DNA of 64,000 nt from Candidatus Pristimantibacillus lignocellulolyticus. Lineage in GTDB: Bacteria; Bacillota; Bacilli; Paenibacillales; Paenibacillaceae. Shown piece after piece: positions 16,341-26,136 of this stretch. Position 1 is the first letter of the stretch. Each line of letters opens with the position of its first letter. The notes below the pieces were generated by a model. It did no database searches. It was given only the letters and a program-made list of their open reading frames with translations, and had not been told where the DNA came from. Position numbers and translations under genes: made by a program. Where the stretch lies: positions 1,556,501 to 1,620,500 of the forward strand of contig CP097899.1 in NCBI GenBank assembly GCA_023639215.1, written 5' to 3'.

Positions 16341-16508
16341 CTAGACCACCAACACTACAGCAGCTTCCTCACATAGATCGCATTTACGCGGTGGGTCCCA
16401 GTCTGCAAATTCTGTTTCGTTCAAATCTACCATATCTGGTGCATCCTCGTATTCATCTACAAAACGTTCAATTGCTTCTTCAACACATTCTTTACATACA
16501 CAATACAT
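16341..16508 (-). CDS. CxxH/CxxC family small metal-binding-type protein
   Basis: A 55-residue gene. It has two Cys pairs, C5xxC8 near the start (MYCVCKEC) and C43xxC46 near the end (RKCDLC), with an acidic helix between. This fits the CxxH/CxxC family of Bacillales, which lies next to rlmH in many genomes. The pair could bind zinc. The function is unknown. The stop codon TAG touches the ATG of rlmH, so the two genes are translationally linked. Confidence 0.8.
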   Translation of the reverse strand: MYCVCKECVEEAIERFVDEYEDAPDMVDLNETEFADWDPPRKCDLCEEAAVVLVV

Positions 16509-16593
16509 AGCGTCTCTTCCTATCTGTGAGGTTGTTATTCATTATGCTTACAATATACCACATATTCCGCAATTGTTCTCGTTCTTACAACAA

Positions 16594-16669
16594 AACCGTA
16601 GCGTAACAAAGATAGTATATAGCATGCTTCTCTTAAGCTGCTAACTATATCTTTGCTTCACTACGGTTT
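16594..16669 (-). terminator. Long hairpin downstream of htrA
   Basis: Arms of about 30 nt (aaccgtagcgtaacaaagat and onward, paired with atctttgcttcactacggtt) with few mismatches, followed on the minus strand by a short T run. It lies 26 nt beyond the htrA stop and upstream of the CxxC-rlmH pair. Confidence 0.7.
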
Positions 16670-16694
16670 CTATATGTTTCATCAATATTCCTGC

Positions 16695-17996
16695 TTAGTT
16701 CGGCTTATTTTCTCCAAGTATAGCAGTCGTCTTCACCAATTCTTTGCCACGATAGTAATGAATGACAATTTCATCTCCAACTTGCTTATGCTCGTATAAG
16801 TATTTGCGAAGTTGGCGTACACTATTCACTTTCGTATTATCCAATTGTACGATGACATCATTATGTTGTAATTCGGCTTTGAGTGCAGGACCTTGCACCT
16901 CTGTAATAAATACACCTTCATACACACCTTTTGGCAAGCTAAGCTGTGACTCGCCTTCAGTACCTTCCTCATCCTTTTCTGCTTCTTGATCTAACTCCTG
17001 CTGCGCCCAATACTGCTGCAGATCAAGCATACTTATTCCAAGAAACGGTCTAGTCACATAACCTTGCTCGATCAATTGATCAATAATCGGCATCACATTG
17101 TTGATCGGAATCGCATAACCAATGCTTTCAACGCCATAATTCGATATTTTCATACTATTAATACCGATCACTCGACCACTCAGATCAATAAGCGGTCCAC
17201 CGCTATTTCCTTGGTTAATCGCTGCATCAACGCGGATAACTTCCTGCTCCCAATCCAAATTACCATTCTGATTCAGTGACACTGCGATAGTCTCATTCGT
17301 TACACTAACAACACCAAGCGTAATAGATTCACCCATACCTAGTGGATTCCCAATAGCTAATACAAACTCTGCTGCCCGCAAGCTTGATGAATCGCCTATC
17401 TCAGCTACATCATCAATACCTTTAGCATCTATTTTCAAGACGGCAAGATCCGTAAGCTGATCTAATCCAACTACTTCTGCCTCACGTTTCTCACCAGTCG
17501 TTAATACCGCTTGCACGCGTGCTGCACTGTTAACGACATGAAAGTTTGTAATGATATAAGCGTGCGTATCATTCTTCTTAATAATAACGCCAGAGCCTAC
17601 GCCCGCTTCCTTGTACACAGTACTTTCATCACTTTCAGGATCGACGGCTTTACTATCTAAGCCCAGTGTAAACTTTTGCTCATTAATAATACTTACGACG
17701 GCAGGTCGTACCTTATCTGATGCTTGAACGGCACGTTGTGATGGATCAAGACCGGCTATTTCACGATTTGATGGAGAGCCACTACCAAAACCAAATATAA
17801 CTCCAAATAGTAAGCAAACGACTATAGCGCTTGTAAATGATGAGATTAGTGCAATTTGCAATGTCGATAGCTTACCTACTTTCCAATCACTCAAGAAAGA
17901 CCCATTCCTGCGCGACTGCTTCCTTACTCCAAAATGCTCCCGTAACGTTTTACGTGAAACTTTAGATGAGTAAAAATCATCATCAAACAAGCTCAT
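16695..17996 (-). CDS. htrA: HtrA/DegP-type membrane serine protease (YycK-like)
   Basis: 433 residues with a GAGGGG ribosome site. There is a cytosolic N-terminus, one membrane segment (about 46-70), then a trypsin-like domain with the triad H153 (ITNFHVV), D183 (LTDLAVLKI) and S265 (GNSGGPLI), and a PDZ domain (about 320-425). HtrA proteases degrade misfolded proteins at the outer face of the membrane under envelope stress. Its place at the end of the walRK-yycHI-walJ row identifies it as the YycK/HtrC ortholog of Bacillus. In that group it is often under WalR or CssRS control; no site was identified here. Confidence 0.93.
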   Translation of the reverse strand: MSLFDDDFYSSKVSRKTLREHFGVRKQSRRNGSFLSDWKVGKLSTLQIALISSFTSAIVVCLLFGVIFGFGSGSPSNREIAGLDPSQRAVQASDKVRPAVVSIINEQKFTLGLDSKAVDPESDESTVYKEAGVGSGVIIKKNDTHAYIITNFHVVNSAARVQAVLTTGEKREAEVVGLDQLTDLAVLKIDAKGIDDVAEIGDSSSLRAAEFVLAIGNPLGMGESITLGVVSVTNETIAVSLNQNGNLDWEQEVIRVDAAINQGNSGGPLIDLSGRVIGINSMKISNYGVESIGYAIPINNVMPIIDQLIEQGYVTRPFLGISMLDLQQYWAQQELDQEAEKDEEGTEGESQLSLPKGVYEGVFITEVQGPALKAELQHNDVIVQLDNTKVNSVRQLRKYLYEHKQVGDEIVIHYYRGKELVKTTAILGENKPN

Positions 17997-18143
17997 ACTA
18001 TAATCGCCCCTCTCCTCTATTCTATATCATACCTACATTTTCCATTAAATAGGAATGTTTTTACGAGATTAGACTACACTAATAATAGACTACTTATCCA
18101 ACTACATCATTAAATAATAAAATTCCGATAGGGGGCTTATCTC

Positions 18144-18377
18144 ATGCCTACTTCTTATTCACTTGAACATATTCAGTTAGCTGCTCAATTAGCTGACTTG
18201 AAGCAAGAACACTACCATACTCTACTTACGATGAATGCATTAATTGCTATTCTAACTTCCAAAGGACTGGTTAACGATGCTGAGCTACAACGAACAATGA
18301 GTCGAATCGATCGAACACTTGAACAACTTATTGCAAACCTAGCCCATCCCAAGGCGTCGGTCGATCAGCAAAGGTAG
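18144..18377 (+). CDS. Small helical protein convergent with walJ
   Basis: 77 residues, with AGGGGG ribosome site 8 nt before ATG at 18144. The protein is predicted mostly helical (IQLAAQLADLKQEHYHTLLTMNALIAI, then AELQRTMSRIDRTLEQLIANL) with heptad-like hydrophobic spacing, so it may form a coiled coil. No known domain. Its last 50 nt overlap the 3' end of walJ on the other strand, which is unusual but compatible with a real short gene. Confidence 0.5.
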   Translation: MPTSYSLEHIQLAAQLADLKQEHYHTLLTMNALIAILTSKGLVNDAELQRTMSRIDRTLEQLIANLAHPKASVDQQR

Positions 18378-19134
18378 GTCTAAGCGGAAACTCCTCCCGC
18401 TTATAAAATATTCCGTTACTCTCAAATATAGAATTAACGGTTAACATTGCTAGATCCATCTGATTATGATCCTGGCTAAGATGCGCCAAATATACACGCT
18501 TTGTTCGATCCGTCATTAGTTCTATTAACGCTTCTCCTGCAGCTACATTGGATAAATGACCAACATCGCTAAGTATACGACGCTTAGTATTCCAAGGATA
18601 ACGACCTACGCGTAGTAATTCAGTATCATGGTTAGATTCTAATACAAGGCAATCGCAGTCAATAATTTGTTGCTTCACCTTTTCACTTACATAGCCTAGG
18701 TCAGTAGCAACACCTAATCGTTGTCCATTTTGTTCAAATGTGTAACCTACTGGCTCGGCCGCATCATGAGAAATATTGTACGTATGCACATCCATAGAAC
18801 CGAACTTTAAACTCTCTCCACTTTCGAACACATTACGTTTCTCTGGACTTATTTTTCCGACATGGCGTTCCAATGCTCCCCATGTCGCTTGGTTTGCATA
18901 AATCGGTAGATTATACTTTCTAGCAAATGCACCTAAACCTTTAATATGATCAGAATGCTCATGGGTAACAAGCAGTGCATCAATAGACTGACCACTAATC
19001 CCTTGTTGTTTCATTAATTCATCAAGTTTCTTGGCGCTTAAACCGGCATCAATCATTACCGTCTTGTCATTACCTTCTATAATTGTCGCGTTTCCCGTAG
19101 ATCCGCTCGCTAGTACTGTAAATCGTAATCCCAT
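18328..19134 (-). CDS. walJ: WalJ (YycJ) metallo-beta-lactamase-fold hydrolase
   Basis: 268 residues. The metal-binding motif THEHSDH (HxHxDH) near residue 60 and later His/Asp ligands (HDAAEPVGY, ESNHD, HLS) place it in the MBL-fold family. YycJ-type proteins are 5'-3' exonuclease-like phosphodiesterases; in Bacillus the gene is part of the WalRK operon and has been linked to mismatch repair and coordination of division with replication. It follows yycI by about 40 nt on the same strand. Confidence 0.95.
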   Translation of the reverse strand: MGLRFTVLASGSTGNATIIEGNDKTVMIDAGLSAKKLDELMKQQGISGQSIDALLVTHEHSDHIKGLGAFARKYNLPIYANQATWGALERHVGKISPEKRNVFESGESLKFGSMDVHTYNISHDAAEPVGYTFEQNGQRLGVATDLGYVSEKVKQQIIDCDCLVLESNHDTELLRVGRYPWNTKRRILSDVGHLSNVAAGEALIELMTDRTKRVYLAHLSQDHNQMDLAMLTVNSIFESNGIFYKREEFPLRPTFADRPTPWDGLGLQ

Positions 19135-19175
19135 TGTGCTTAGTTCATATCCCTTCTCCTGGCTGACAGGAGCCT

Positions 19176-19919
19176 CTATAGCTTGTCCTCCGTATTGTCA
19201 GTTAATACCTCTCCACTAATGGCATCAACATAATAAACTTTACTATCATCTAGCATAACACGCCACGCTGGTGTTGCAACCTGAACTTCTGAATCAAATA
19301 TTTGTCCATAATATCCTAACTGAATATCTACGATAACTGAACCGTTCTCTAGATACGATTCTATTAAGCTAGATACGATTTTTGAAGCAGATAATACTTG
19401 CTGTGCTTCACCTGTACCAGTAATTTCTACCCGATCTTGCAAGAACGCCGTAATCTTCAAGTTGCTATTGTATAACTCTAGCTTTGTCTGGAACATTGGA
19501 CGTCCGTCCACCATCCGCTGTAAGACGAATACACCGTCACGACTACTATGCACATCATAAGAGTATTGTTCTAGATCAGCAATAAGATGGCCTAGTGCAG
19601 GAATCAACTGTTTACTAGTGAAAACCACTGAGCTATCTACCGGAGGAATAATAGATGTCGGCTTACGATTCTCCATACTATCAGACTGCAATAGATACGT
19701 GAGGTCACCCATTCGCGGCGTTTCCGAAGGTAGATTAAGATTAGTCGACAGTGTAATTTTCTTCTGTTGCATGATTTGAAGCTTATCCGCAGGCAATTCT
19801 GCCGTATTCGTATTAGCATTCACTTCTGTACGTACTTCACTCCACAACTGATAACCAAGTAATAGATTAAGCAATAAAAAAGAGAAGATCAATGCACTCT
19901 TTGCCCTACTCCAGTCCAC
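19176..19919 (-). CDS. yycI: WalK-regulating membrane protein YycI
   Basis: 247 residues, GTG start with AGGAGG upstream. A single N-terminal membrane segment (about 9-24) anchors a large extracellular domain, with the YycI-type C-terminus ending in YYVDAISGEVL. YycI and YycH form a complex in the membrane that adjusts WalK kinase activity. Usually yycI follows yycH directly; here they are separated by nearly 390 nt that hold a tandem repeat. Confidence 0.9.
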   Translation of the reverse strand: MDWSRAKSALIFSFLLLNLLLGYQLWSEVRTEVNANTNTAELPADKLQIMQQKKITLSTNLNLPSETPRMGDLTYLLQSDSMENRKPTSIIPPVDSSVVFTSKQLIPALGHLIADLEQYSYDVHSSRDGVFVLQRMVDGRPMFQTKLELYNSNLKITAFLQDRVEITGTGEAQQVLSASKIVSSLIESYLENGSVIVDIQLGYYGQIFDSEVQVATPAWRVMLDDSKVYYVDAISGEVLTDNTEDKL

Positions 19920-19939
19920 GAATGTTCACCTCCTAAAAA

Positions 19940-20193
19940 CTTTTCGTTAACTTCCTCGAATCACTTCTCGCAAACAAAAAGTTACTTCGTAAGCACAAAC
20001 CAAACTTTTTGTTATCTCACCAGAGTAACTTCCTGTAAACAAAAAGTTACCCGTTAAGCATAAACCATACTTTTCGTTAACTTCCTCGAATCACTTCTCG
20101 CAAACAAAAAGTTACTTCTTAAGCATAAGCCATACTTTTTGTTATCTTCTCCGAGTAACTTCCTGTAAACAAAAGTTACCCAGTAAGCATATG
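19940..20193. repeat. Tandem 65-bp repeat, ABAB order, between yycH and yycI
   Basis: Four units start at 19940, 20005, 20070 and 20135. Each begins with ctttt(c/t)gtta, contains aaacaaaaagttac, and ends with a aagcataaaccata-like stretch. Units 1 and 3 are nearly identical, as are 2 and 4, so a 130-bp block was duplicated. cttttcgttaac and aacaaaaagttac can pair, so each unit could fold into a hairpin. The fourth unit lacks one A. A diverged relative is at 44934-45020. No gene is supported in 19920-20307. Confidence 0.85.
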
Positions 20194-20307
20194 ATCTTTC
20201 CGATAGCTTCCTAAACCAATTTTTCAGATGAAACATGCAGCAACTGTAGAAATTAACTAAATAATTTACCATATTGCTACACAATTGGCTGCCACCGCGC
20301 TCATTTA

Positions 20308-21636
20308 TTACTTTGAACGATCTAGAATACTCGGATCAATGCCTGCCAACATAGCATCCATTAACACTTCTTCTGTACCATCTCGCAATTGAACAGCCCA
20401 TACAGGGATGAATTTGAGGACATTATCCCCTTGAGGAACTGCCGTTAGTGCAGGATAAATCGCAACAACATCTTGTTTGTTACTATACGATTCAAGCTGC
20501 GCTTTAAGCTGTTGACCTCCGTACAACCAACGAATTTCTTTGGAATCTGCTGCGCTTGGCAATGATATCAGTGTACGTTCATATTCGACAACGTTAGCTT
20601 GCTGTAATCCCAATTGGATATAACCATAATTAAATGGATTAATATCAATAACCGGATACTGCTCAATATATTTACGGAATCGAACATATTTCTCATCGGC
20701 CTGAGGGACATTGGCTAATTGATAGCTAGAGTCCCATCCACCATGCTGGTTAACAAAATCAACGGCAACATATACGTTTTCACTCGCTGGTGCTGTATTG
20801 GTCTGTGATGCCGTTGAATTCGAATAATTTATCCATAATCCATTTTGCTCAACTTTTAGACCACGTTTTCCATCCGTATAGATTTGAGAACCTGAACGAT
20901 TCACTATGGCTCTAGTCGTACTAGAATCAAAAAACAGACTGCGTTGCATTTGCTCTGGTGTAATGACATCATAAGCAAAACTATATTCTGTTGCCTGAAT
21001 AGGCTCAACGGCAACATATAGATTTTTATTAATATACTCGTAAGAAGGTAAATACTCTCCGAAACCTATATAATCTTGAATATCTTTCACCGTTAGATCG
21101 ACTCGCACTGCTTCATACACAGTTGTCCCATTTTTCTCAAAGAAAAAGGCGCGTACTTCCTCAGATTCAGCAATCGCATAAATATAGATGCGATCGATTT
21201 GCGTTACATCTTGAGTGCTAACTGTCTCAATCTTCAACAGTTTCTTCAATAGTTCAAAAGAAATCCCATTGCGAAATGATAATTCTATCCCTTGCTGATC
21301 TCTCTTTAACTTCGTCCAATCCATTGTACTATTCGTTAATACTTGAAGATCCTTTAATTCGCGATTCGCAAGACGTTGGCGGACAATAAGATCATAAAAC
21401 TGTGTATTGGGATATATGATTGTATGCTTGTCCTCTCCAAGATGAAGTATCAATTCCTCTGGATAGATAACACTCTCTACACTACTTGGCTTACCGATTA
21501 ATTCCGTATTCACATAATCTTGATCACTTCTTGTGGTCGTACCAAGCCAAGGCATCCGGTAAGCTAGAAAATACGTCTGCAGCAAGCTGAGTATAACGAG
21601 AAAGATTAATAAACCTGTCTTAATACGCTCCATCAT
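20308..21636 (-). CDS. yycH: WalK-regulating membrane protein YycH
   Basis: 442 residues. One N-terminal membrane segment (MERIKTGLLIFLVILSLLQTYFLAY) is followed by an extracellular three-domain region typical of YycH, with FNYGYIQLGLQQANVVEYERTL and a C-terminal IPVWAVQLRDG segment. It binds YycI and WalK in the membrane and controls WalK signalling. Its start overlaps the walK stop by 4 nt, so the two are coupled. Confidence 0.93.
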   Translation of the reverse strand: MMERIKTGLLIFLVILSLLQTYFLAYRMPWLGTTTRSDQDYVNTELIGKPSSVESVIYPEELILHLGEDKHTIIYPNTQFYDLIVRQRLANRELKDLQVLTNSTMDWTKLKRDQQGIELSFRNGISFELLKKLLKIETVSTQDVTQIDRIYIYAIAESEEVRAFFFEKNGTTVYEAVRVDLTVKDIQDYIGFGEYLPSYEYINKNLYVAVEPIQATEYSFAYDVITPEQMQRSLFFDSSTTRAIVNRSGSQIYTDGKRGLKVEQNGLWINYSNSTASQTNTAPASENVYVAVDFVNQHGGWDSSYQLANVPQADEKYVRFRKYIEQYPVIDINPFNYGYIQLGLQQANVVEYERTLISLPSAADSKEIRWLYGGQQLKAQLESYSNKQDVVAIYPALTAVPQGDNVLKFIPVWAVQLRDGTEEVLMDAMLAGIDPSILDRSK

Positions 21637-23480
21637 TTGGATTTGCCTCCATCCTGTAGCAAGGGCAAACTAAATGTAACTTTTGAGCCTACATTCAATT
21701 CAGATTCAAGCGAGATCTTGCCTCCATGCTTCTTAACAATTTCCCGGGCAATAGATAATCCTAGCCCTGTTCCGCCCATATTACGAGATCTCGCCTTATC
21801 TACACGATAAAAACGATCAAAAATTTTCGATAAATCTTTCGCGGGAATACCAATACCTGAATCTTGCACACTAATATCGATATAGGCATTCTCTCTAGAT
21901 TTCACAGCAGATAATGTGATTTTTCCGCCATCTAACGTATATTTTACCGCATTGGATACTAGATTATCTAACACTTGATCGATTTGATCTCGATCAAGCC
22001 ATAGATTACGAATCCCTTTCCCTACTTTAACGGTTGCTTTAATTCGTTTCTGGCGTAACTGGAACGAGAAGCGATCTGCTACTTCATCTAGCATATCTTG
22101 AATATTAGTCTGTTGGCGACGAAGCGGCGCTTGATTTGAATCTAGTCTCGATAAATGCAATAGATCACTAACTAGACGTATCATTCGCTCTGTCTCATTA
22201 CTAATAACACCAACAAAACGTTCCGATAATTCACGTTCCTCTAATGCTCCATCATTGAGCGCTTCGGCATAGCTTTTAATCGTAGTCAGCGGAGTCCGTA
22301 ACTCATGAGATACGTTAGCTACAAATTGACGACGAGATATTTCAAGTTTCTCTTGATCGGTAACATCTTGTATTACGGCAATCGCACCAGTAATGCCTCG
22401 GTCACGACGATGAATCGGAGATAATGTGACTTTCAGAATGCTATCTTCTTCCGAAGAGGTATCATAATCTGGACTATCGCGCCTAATGATAAAAATTTGC
22501 GTACGCCCTTGTTGTAAAAATTCTACTTGTTCCTCATTCAGTTCTAATACTTCTGGCAATATTTTATCTTGCAATGTACCGAACTCTAGTAGTTCAAGTG
22601 CACGCTTATTCCAGACGATAACTTGATTATTCTCATCAACTGCTAATACGCCATCACTCATATTGGAAAGAACGGAGATCAGCTTCTCATTCTCTTCCTC
22701 ATTGACAGAAAGTGCTTCCTTTAAGCGAATGGTCATCTCATTAAAAGCCATACTTAGTCGACCAATCTCATCATTACCTAACACTGGAGCTTTCATATCG
22801 AAATGTCCTTCGGCTACTAGCTCAGCTTGACGAGTTAATCCTTGTATTGGATGTGTAATCGTATGAGCAAGCACAACTCCTAGCACACCCGTCAAACCAA
22901 GTGCAATGATTGTGCCTGAGAAAAATATTTGGTTCACTCGATTCATTGTGTCATATACTTCCGTCATTGATGCAACAATATGCACAGCCCCGACGATTTT
23001 ATCATTATGAGTCACAGGCACCGCAATCATCTTCTTACGTGAGCCATCTTCCTCAATATATTCTTCTTCATTATCAGATATATTTTGCAATGCGCGACTT
23101 ACTGCTAACGACTTGTTTTTCTGCCCGATGTACGATTGATGAAGTTGCAGAGAAGTCGCGACTATTTTACCATTCGCATCAAGCACCTGCACTTCTGCTC
23201 CGCTAATACTGAACAAATTACGTACAACAAGATTCAAATCCTCCGTTGTATTATCCGAAGGATCTGCATCATTATCGATAGTAGGCGATAAACTCGGTGC
23301 CGCAAACTTAGCAAGAATATCCGCTTGTTCCTTTAAATTATTCGTAAAGTTATTCACTAGGGATGCTTTTACTGTACTTATAAAGTACACACCAATCAAT
23401 TGCATCGCTACTAGAATAAGTAACAAATAAATAATAACGAGCTTTACTTGTATCGTTTGGAAATATTGTCTCAGTTTCAT
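21633..23480 (-). CDS. walK: Cell-wall sensor histidine kinase WalK (YycG)
   Basis: 615 residues. Two membrane segments (about 12-32 and 184-206) flank an extracellular PAS-like sensor. Then come HAMP (about 207-258), a PAS domain (about 265-370), HisKA with H392 in VSHELRTPLTTIKS, and HATPase with N box (LDNLVSNAVKYT) and G boxes (DSGIGI, GTGLGLSI). It phosphorylates WalR and senses peptidoglycan hydrolysis status. It is essential in most Bacillales. The start overlaps the walR stop by one base. Confidence 0.97.
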   Translation of the reverse strand: MKLRQYFQTIQVKLVIIYLLLILVAMQLIGVYFISTVKASLVNNFTNNLKEQADILAKFAAPSLSPTIDNDADPSDNTTEDLNLVVRNLFSISGAEVQVLDANGKIVATSLQLHQSYIGQKNKSLAVSRALQNISDNEEEYIEEDGSRKKMIAVPVTHNDKIVGAVHIVASMTEVYDTMNRVNQIFFSGTIIALGLTGVLGVVLAHTITHPIQGLTRQAELVAEGHFDMKAPVLGNDEIGRLSMAFNEMTIRLKEALSVNEEENEKLISVLSNMSDGVLAVDENNQVIVWNKRALELLEFGTLQDKILPEVLELNEEQVEFLQQGRTQIFIIRRDSPDYDTSSEEDSILKVTLSPIHRRDRGITGAIAVIQDVTDQEKLEISRRQFVANVSHELRTPLTTIKSYAEALNDGALEERELSERFVGVISNETERMIRLVSDLLHLSRLDSNQAPLRRQQTNIQDMLDEVADRFSFQLRQKRIKATVKVGKGIRNLWLDRDQIDQVLDNLVSNAVKYTLDGGKITLSAVKSRENAYIDISVQDSGIGIPAKDLSKIFDRFYRVDKARSRNMGGTGLGLSIAREIVKKHGGKISLESELNVGSKVTFSLPLLQDGGKSK

Positions 23481-24226
23481 TATATACTCCCGAATTTCGG
23501 ATTGCGCATCATATACCCAAGTCCACGACGAGTCAAAATATATTCTGGGCGACTTGGATCATTTTCGATTTTTTCACGCAAACGACGAATCGTAACATCG
23601 ACTGTTCGTACATCTCCGAAATATTCAAATCCCCATACTGCCTGCAATAAATGTTCGCGGGTCATAACTTTTCCACAATGTTTTGCCAAATAATGAACAA
23701 GTTCAAATTCTCGATGTGTTAGCTCAATAGCCTCTCCATCTTTATATAGTGCATACATATCTGTATCGATAAATAAATTAAACAGACTAAACCCTTGTTG
23801 TTCAAAATTATCTTGATCTTGACCGTCTTCAGCTAATAACTCCTGTGCAAGCAACGTTGACTTCTTCTGTCTACGCAAATGTGCTTTAACTCGTGCAAGT
23901 AATTCACGAGTACTAAATGGCTTCGTTACGTAATCATCTGCACCTAGCTCTAATCCTAATACTTTATCAATTTCTGTATCCTTAGCGGTTAGCATAATAA
24001 TCGGCATATGTAGCTTTGCTCTTACTTCGCGACATACATCCATTCCATCCTTAATAGGAAGCATAAGATCAAGTAGCATAAGATCTGGTTGCTCTTCAAA
24101 AGCAAGACGGATCGCTTCTTCACCATCGAAAGCGCAAATCACTTCATATCCTTCTTTTTCTAAACTGAATTTCAAAATATCTGCTATCGGCTGCTCATCG
24201 TCTACCACTAATATTTTTCCGTACAT
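23480..24226 (-). CDS. walR: Response regulator WalR (YycF)
   Basis: The ATG at 24226 gives MYGKILVVDDE, matching the family start; a TTG at 24232 would add two residues. About 248 residues. The receiver domain has the acidic pair D9-D10, the phospho-acceptor D53 in LLDLMLP and the conserved Lys in VTKPFS. The OmpR-type winged helix (about 150-245) has LTHREFELVHYLAKH and GYMMR. It controls autolysins and cell-wall metabolism genes, which probably include the neighbouring M23 peptidase. Confidence 0.97.
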   Translation of the reverse strand: MYGKILVVDDEQPIADILKFSLEKEGYEVICAFDGEEAIRLAFEEQPDLMLLDLMLPIKDGMDVCREVRAKLHMPIIMLTAKDTEIDKVLGLELGADDYVTKPFSTRELLARVKAHLRRQKKSTLLAQELLAEDGQDQDNFEQQGFSLFNLFIDTDMYALYKDGEAIELTHREFELVHYLAKHCGKVMTREHLLQAVWGFEYFGDVRTVDVTIRRLREKIENDPSRPEYILTRRGLGYMMRNPKFGSI

Positions 24227-24345
24227 GCGCAATCACCGCCTTATTTATCCTTCATATAAGTACTATTTTACCATAGCATTACCGCTTGTACCCCATCATT
24301 GCAATACTGTTCCATAATAAATTTTGGAAGCTAAAAACATATGAA

Positions 24346-24388
24346 AAAGGCGAGTACAAAAGTATCACTACTTTTATGCTCGCCCTCT
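24346..24388 (-). terminator. Terminator of the M23 peptidase gene
   Basis: Arms aggcgagtacaaaagta and tacttttatgctcgccct pair over 17 positions with one mismatch and a 4-nt loop. On the minus strand a run of five T follows. It separates the peptidase from walR. Confidence 0.75.
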
Positions 24389-24401
24389 AATATATATGAG
24401 A

Positions 24402-25997
24402 TTATAAATAGCTTAGTGGATTAACATTGCTACCATTTTTCAAAATTTCGAAGTGAAGATGTACGCCTGTCGAGCGACCAGTGTTACCCATAACACCGAT
24501 ACTATCGCCTTGACTTAACTTATCGCCTTTGCTTACACCAATAGATTTAAGATGACCGTACAATGTTTTGTAGCCATTCTGATGATCGATAATTATTGTG
24601 TTTCCGTAACCGTTCTTCGTTCCTACAAATTCAACGATACCTGCATCAGCAGCTTTTATGTTCTTATCGCCTGTAAGATCGATTCCTTTATGGGTTCTAC
24701 CCCATCGTGAACCATATTTACTAGAAAGGCGAGAATTAGATACTGGATATGCAAATTGACCAGAACCTATACCTGCAATAACCATTGTTCCTTTTTCAAT
24801 AATAGTAGGAACTGCTTCGACAATAACTTCCTTAGATATTAATTCTTCTGTAAGAATATATCCATTCTCTTTGTAAATACTATACGTTAACTTTTGCGAA
24901 CCTACTGATCCGGTTTGAATCGTTTTCGTTTCGCCTTCACGGATTTCATCATTCTTTACATATTGAATAGGAATAGCAATTTCTTCAATCTCTACCGTTT
25001 CTTCAGTAGATTTCACTGTAATCTCCGGCATACGAACCGTTAAGTCTAGCTCATCGCCTGCAGTGATTTTGTCACCTACAATAGATGGGTTATTCTCATA
25101 AATTACTTGTTCTGAGATTCCAAATTTAAAAGCAATACATCCCACACAGTCGCCCTTTTGCACAATATATTTCGTTGGCTTCGTGCTACCATCAACAATA
25201 GTAGAATATAAAGCTTCTTCATCTAATATTTTGGCTGGATCTGTATTTACATTCTCGACATCAACCGCTTCAACAAAGCCAATTTCAGTAACGACTGTCG
25301 AAGGTTCATCAGAATCTTCTTTCGCTGTCTCGTCTTTTTTTGCATCATTAGCATTAAAAGATAACGATTCAATTGTTCTAGTCGTTGACGCCGCACTAGC
25401 TAGTGAAGGAGCGTATTCGCTTTGTAATCTACTTAAAATATTTACTGCTGCTGCTTCATCCTTGACGATACCTAATGTCTTTCCGTCAACTACAACAGCT
25501 ACACCAACAGCATGTGATGTAAATGATTGTTCAAGTGCACTAAGTGTTGCATCAGTTTCTGCATACAATTTAAAAGCTGTTTCACTTTCATATGTAAGCT
25601 CGCCTGTTTCTAGTACCATATTAATTCCTGGATTATTATTCGCTAATTCTAATTGTTCATCTGCAATTAATTTTTCTACTAAATCTTTAGAATCTACTGA
25701 ACCTATTATCGTTCCATTTTGATAAACATGAAAAATTTCAAAAGTATTATTAGCTCTGTATTCATTATATTGTTGAACGCCTATAACGCCCGCAGTTGTT
25801 AGTAGTATGATGGCTCCACCTATAAGAAGGGTGGTTTTTTTACGCCAAAGTGGTGTTGTTGGTATCACTGCATCGGTCTGTATATCTGGTTCAGCGTTTA
25901 CTGCTTTAGAGTCTACTGGTCGAATCTTACTCACTAGCTTGTCTACTAATTTCGTAACTGATTCTTTCATACGACTCATGTCCCCGAATCCGGCCAT
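24402..25997 (-). CDS. Membrane-anchored M23 peptidoglycan endopeptidase with LysM and G5 domains
   Basis: 531 residues; AAAAGGAG ribosome site. A cytosolic N-terminus is followed by a membrane segment (about 53-70), a repeat-like extracellular region (about 85-210), a LysM domain (YIVQKGDCVGCIAFKFGISE, about 278-325), a G5 domain (about 335-412) and an M23 domain with zinc ligands in THKGIDLTG (HxxxD) and VHLHFEI (HxH) near the end. It cuts peptide cross-links in peptidoglycan. The position upstream of walR in Paenibacillus-like genomes suggests WalR-linked regulation; WalR boxes were not resolved. Confidence 0.9.
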   Translation of the reverse strand: MAGFGDMSRMKESVTKLVDKLVSKIRPVDSKAVNAEPDIQTDAVIPTTPLWRKKTTLLIGGAIILLTTAGVIGVQQYNEYRANNTFEIFHVYQNGTIIGSVDSKDLVEKLIADEQLELANNNPGINMVLETGELTYESETAFKLYAETDATLSALEQSFTSHAVGVAVVVDGKTLGIVKDEAAAVNILSRLQSEYAPSLASAASTTRTIESLSFNANDAKKDETAKEDSDEPSTVVTEIGFVEAVDVENVNTDPAKILDEEALYSTIVDGSTKPTKYIVQKGDCVGCIAFKFGISEQVIYENNPSIVGDKITAGDELDLTVRMPEITVKSTEETVEIEEIAIPIQYVKNDEIREGETKTIQTGSVGSQKLTYSIYKENGYILTEELISKEVIVEAVPTIIEKGTMVIAGIGSGQFAYPVSNSRLSSKYGSRWGRTHKGIDLTGDKNIKAADAGIVEFVGTKNGYGNTIIIDHQNGYKTLYGHLKSIGVSKGDKLSQGDSIGVMGNTGRSTGVHLHFEILKNGSNVNPLSYL

Positions 25998-26136
25998 GAT
26001 ATTCTCCTTTTAGCACTTTTGCTATTATTAAAGTATCCTCACAGAAAAAAAGACAAACGCTCCTGATAGGATCATCCGCCTTTAACTTTAACATAGGGTT
26101 AACAAATCGAGCAACCTTTGGGGGTTTTTAGGTACA

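Noticed and set aside
20054..20284. 76-codon minus-strand frame between yycH and yycI
   Set aside because: It runs through the 65-bp repeat units, so the open frame is a by-product of the repeat.
25183..25722. 179-codon plus-strand frame inside the M23 peptidase gene
   Set aside because: It lies wholly opposite a clear gene with known domains and is Ser/Thr/Val-rich in the way of an antisense shadow.
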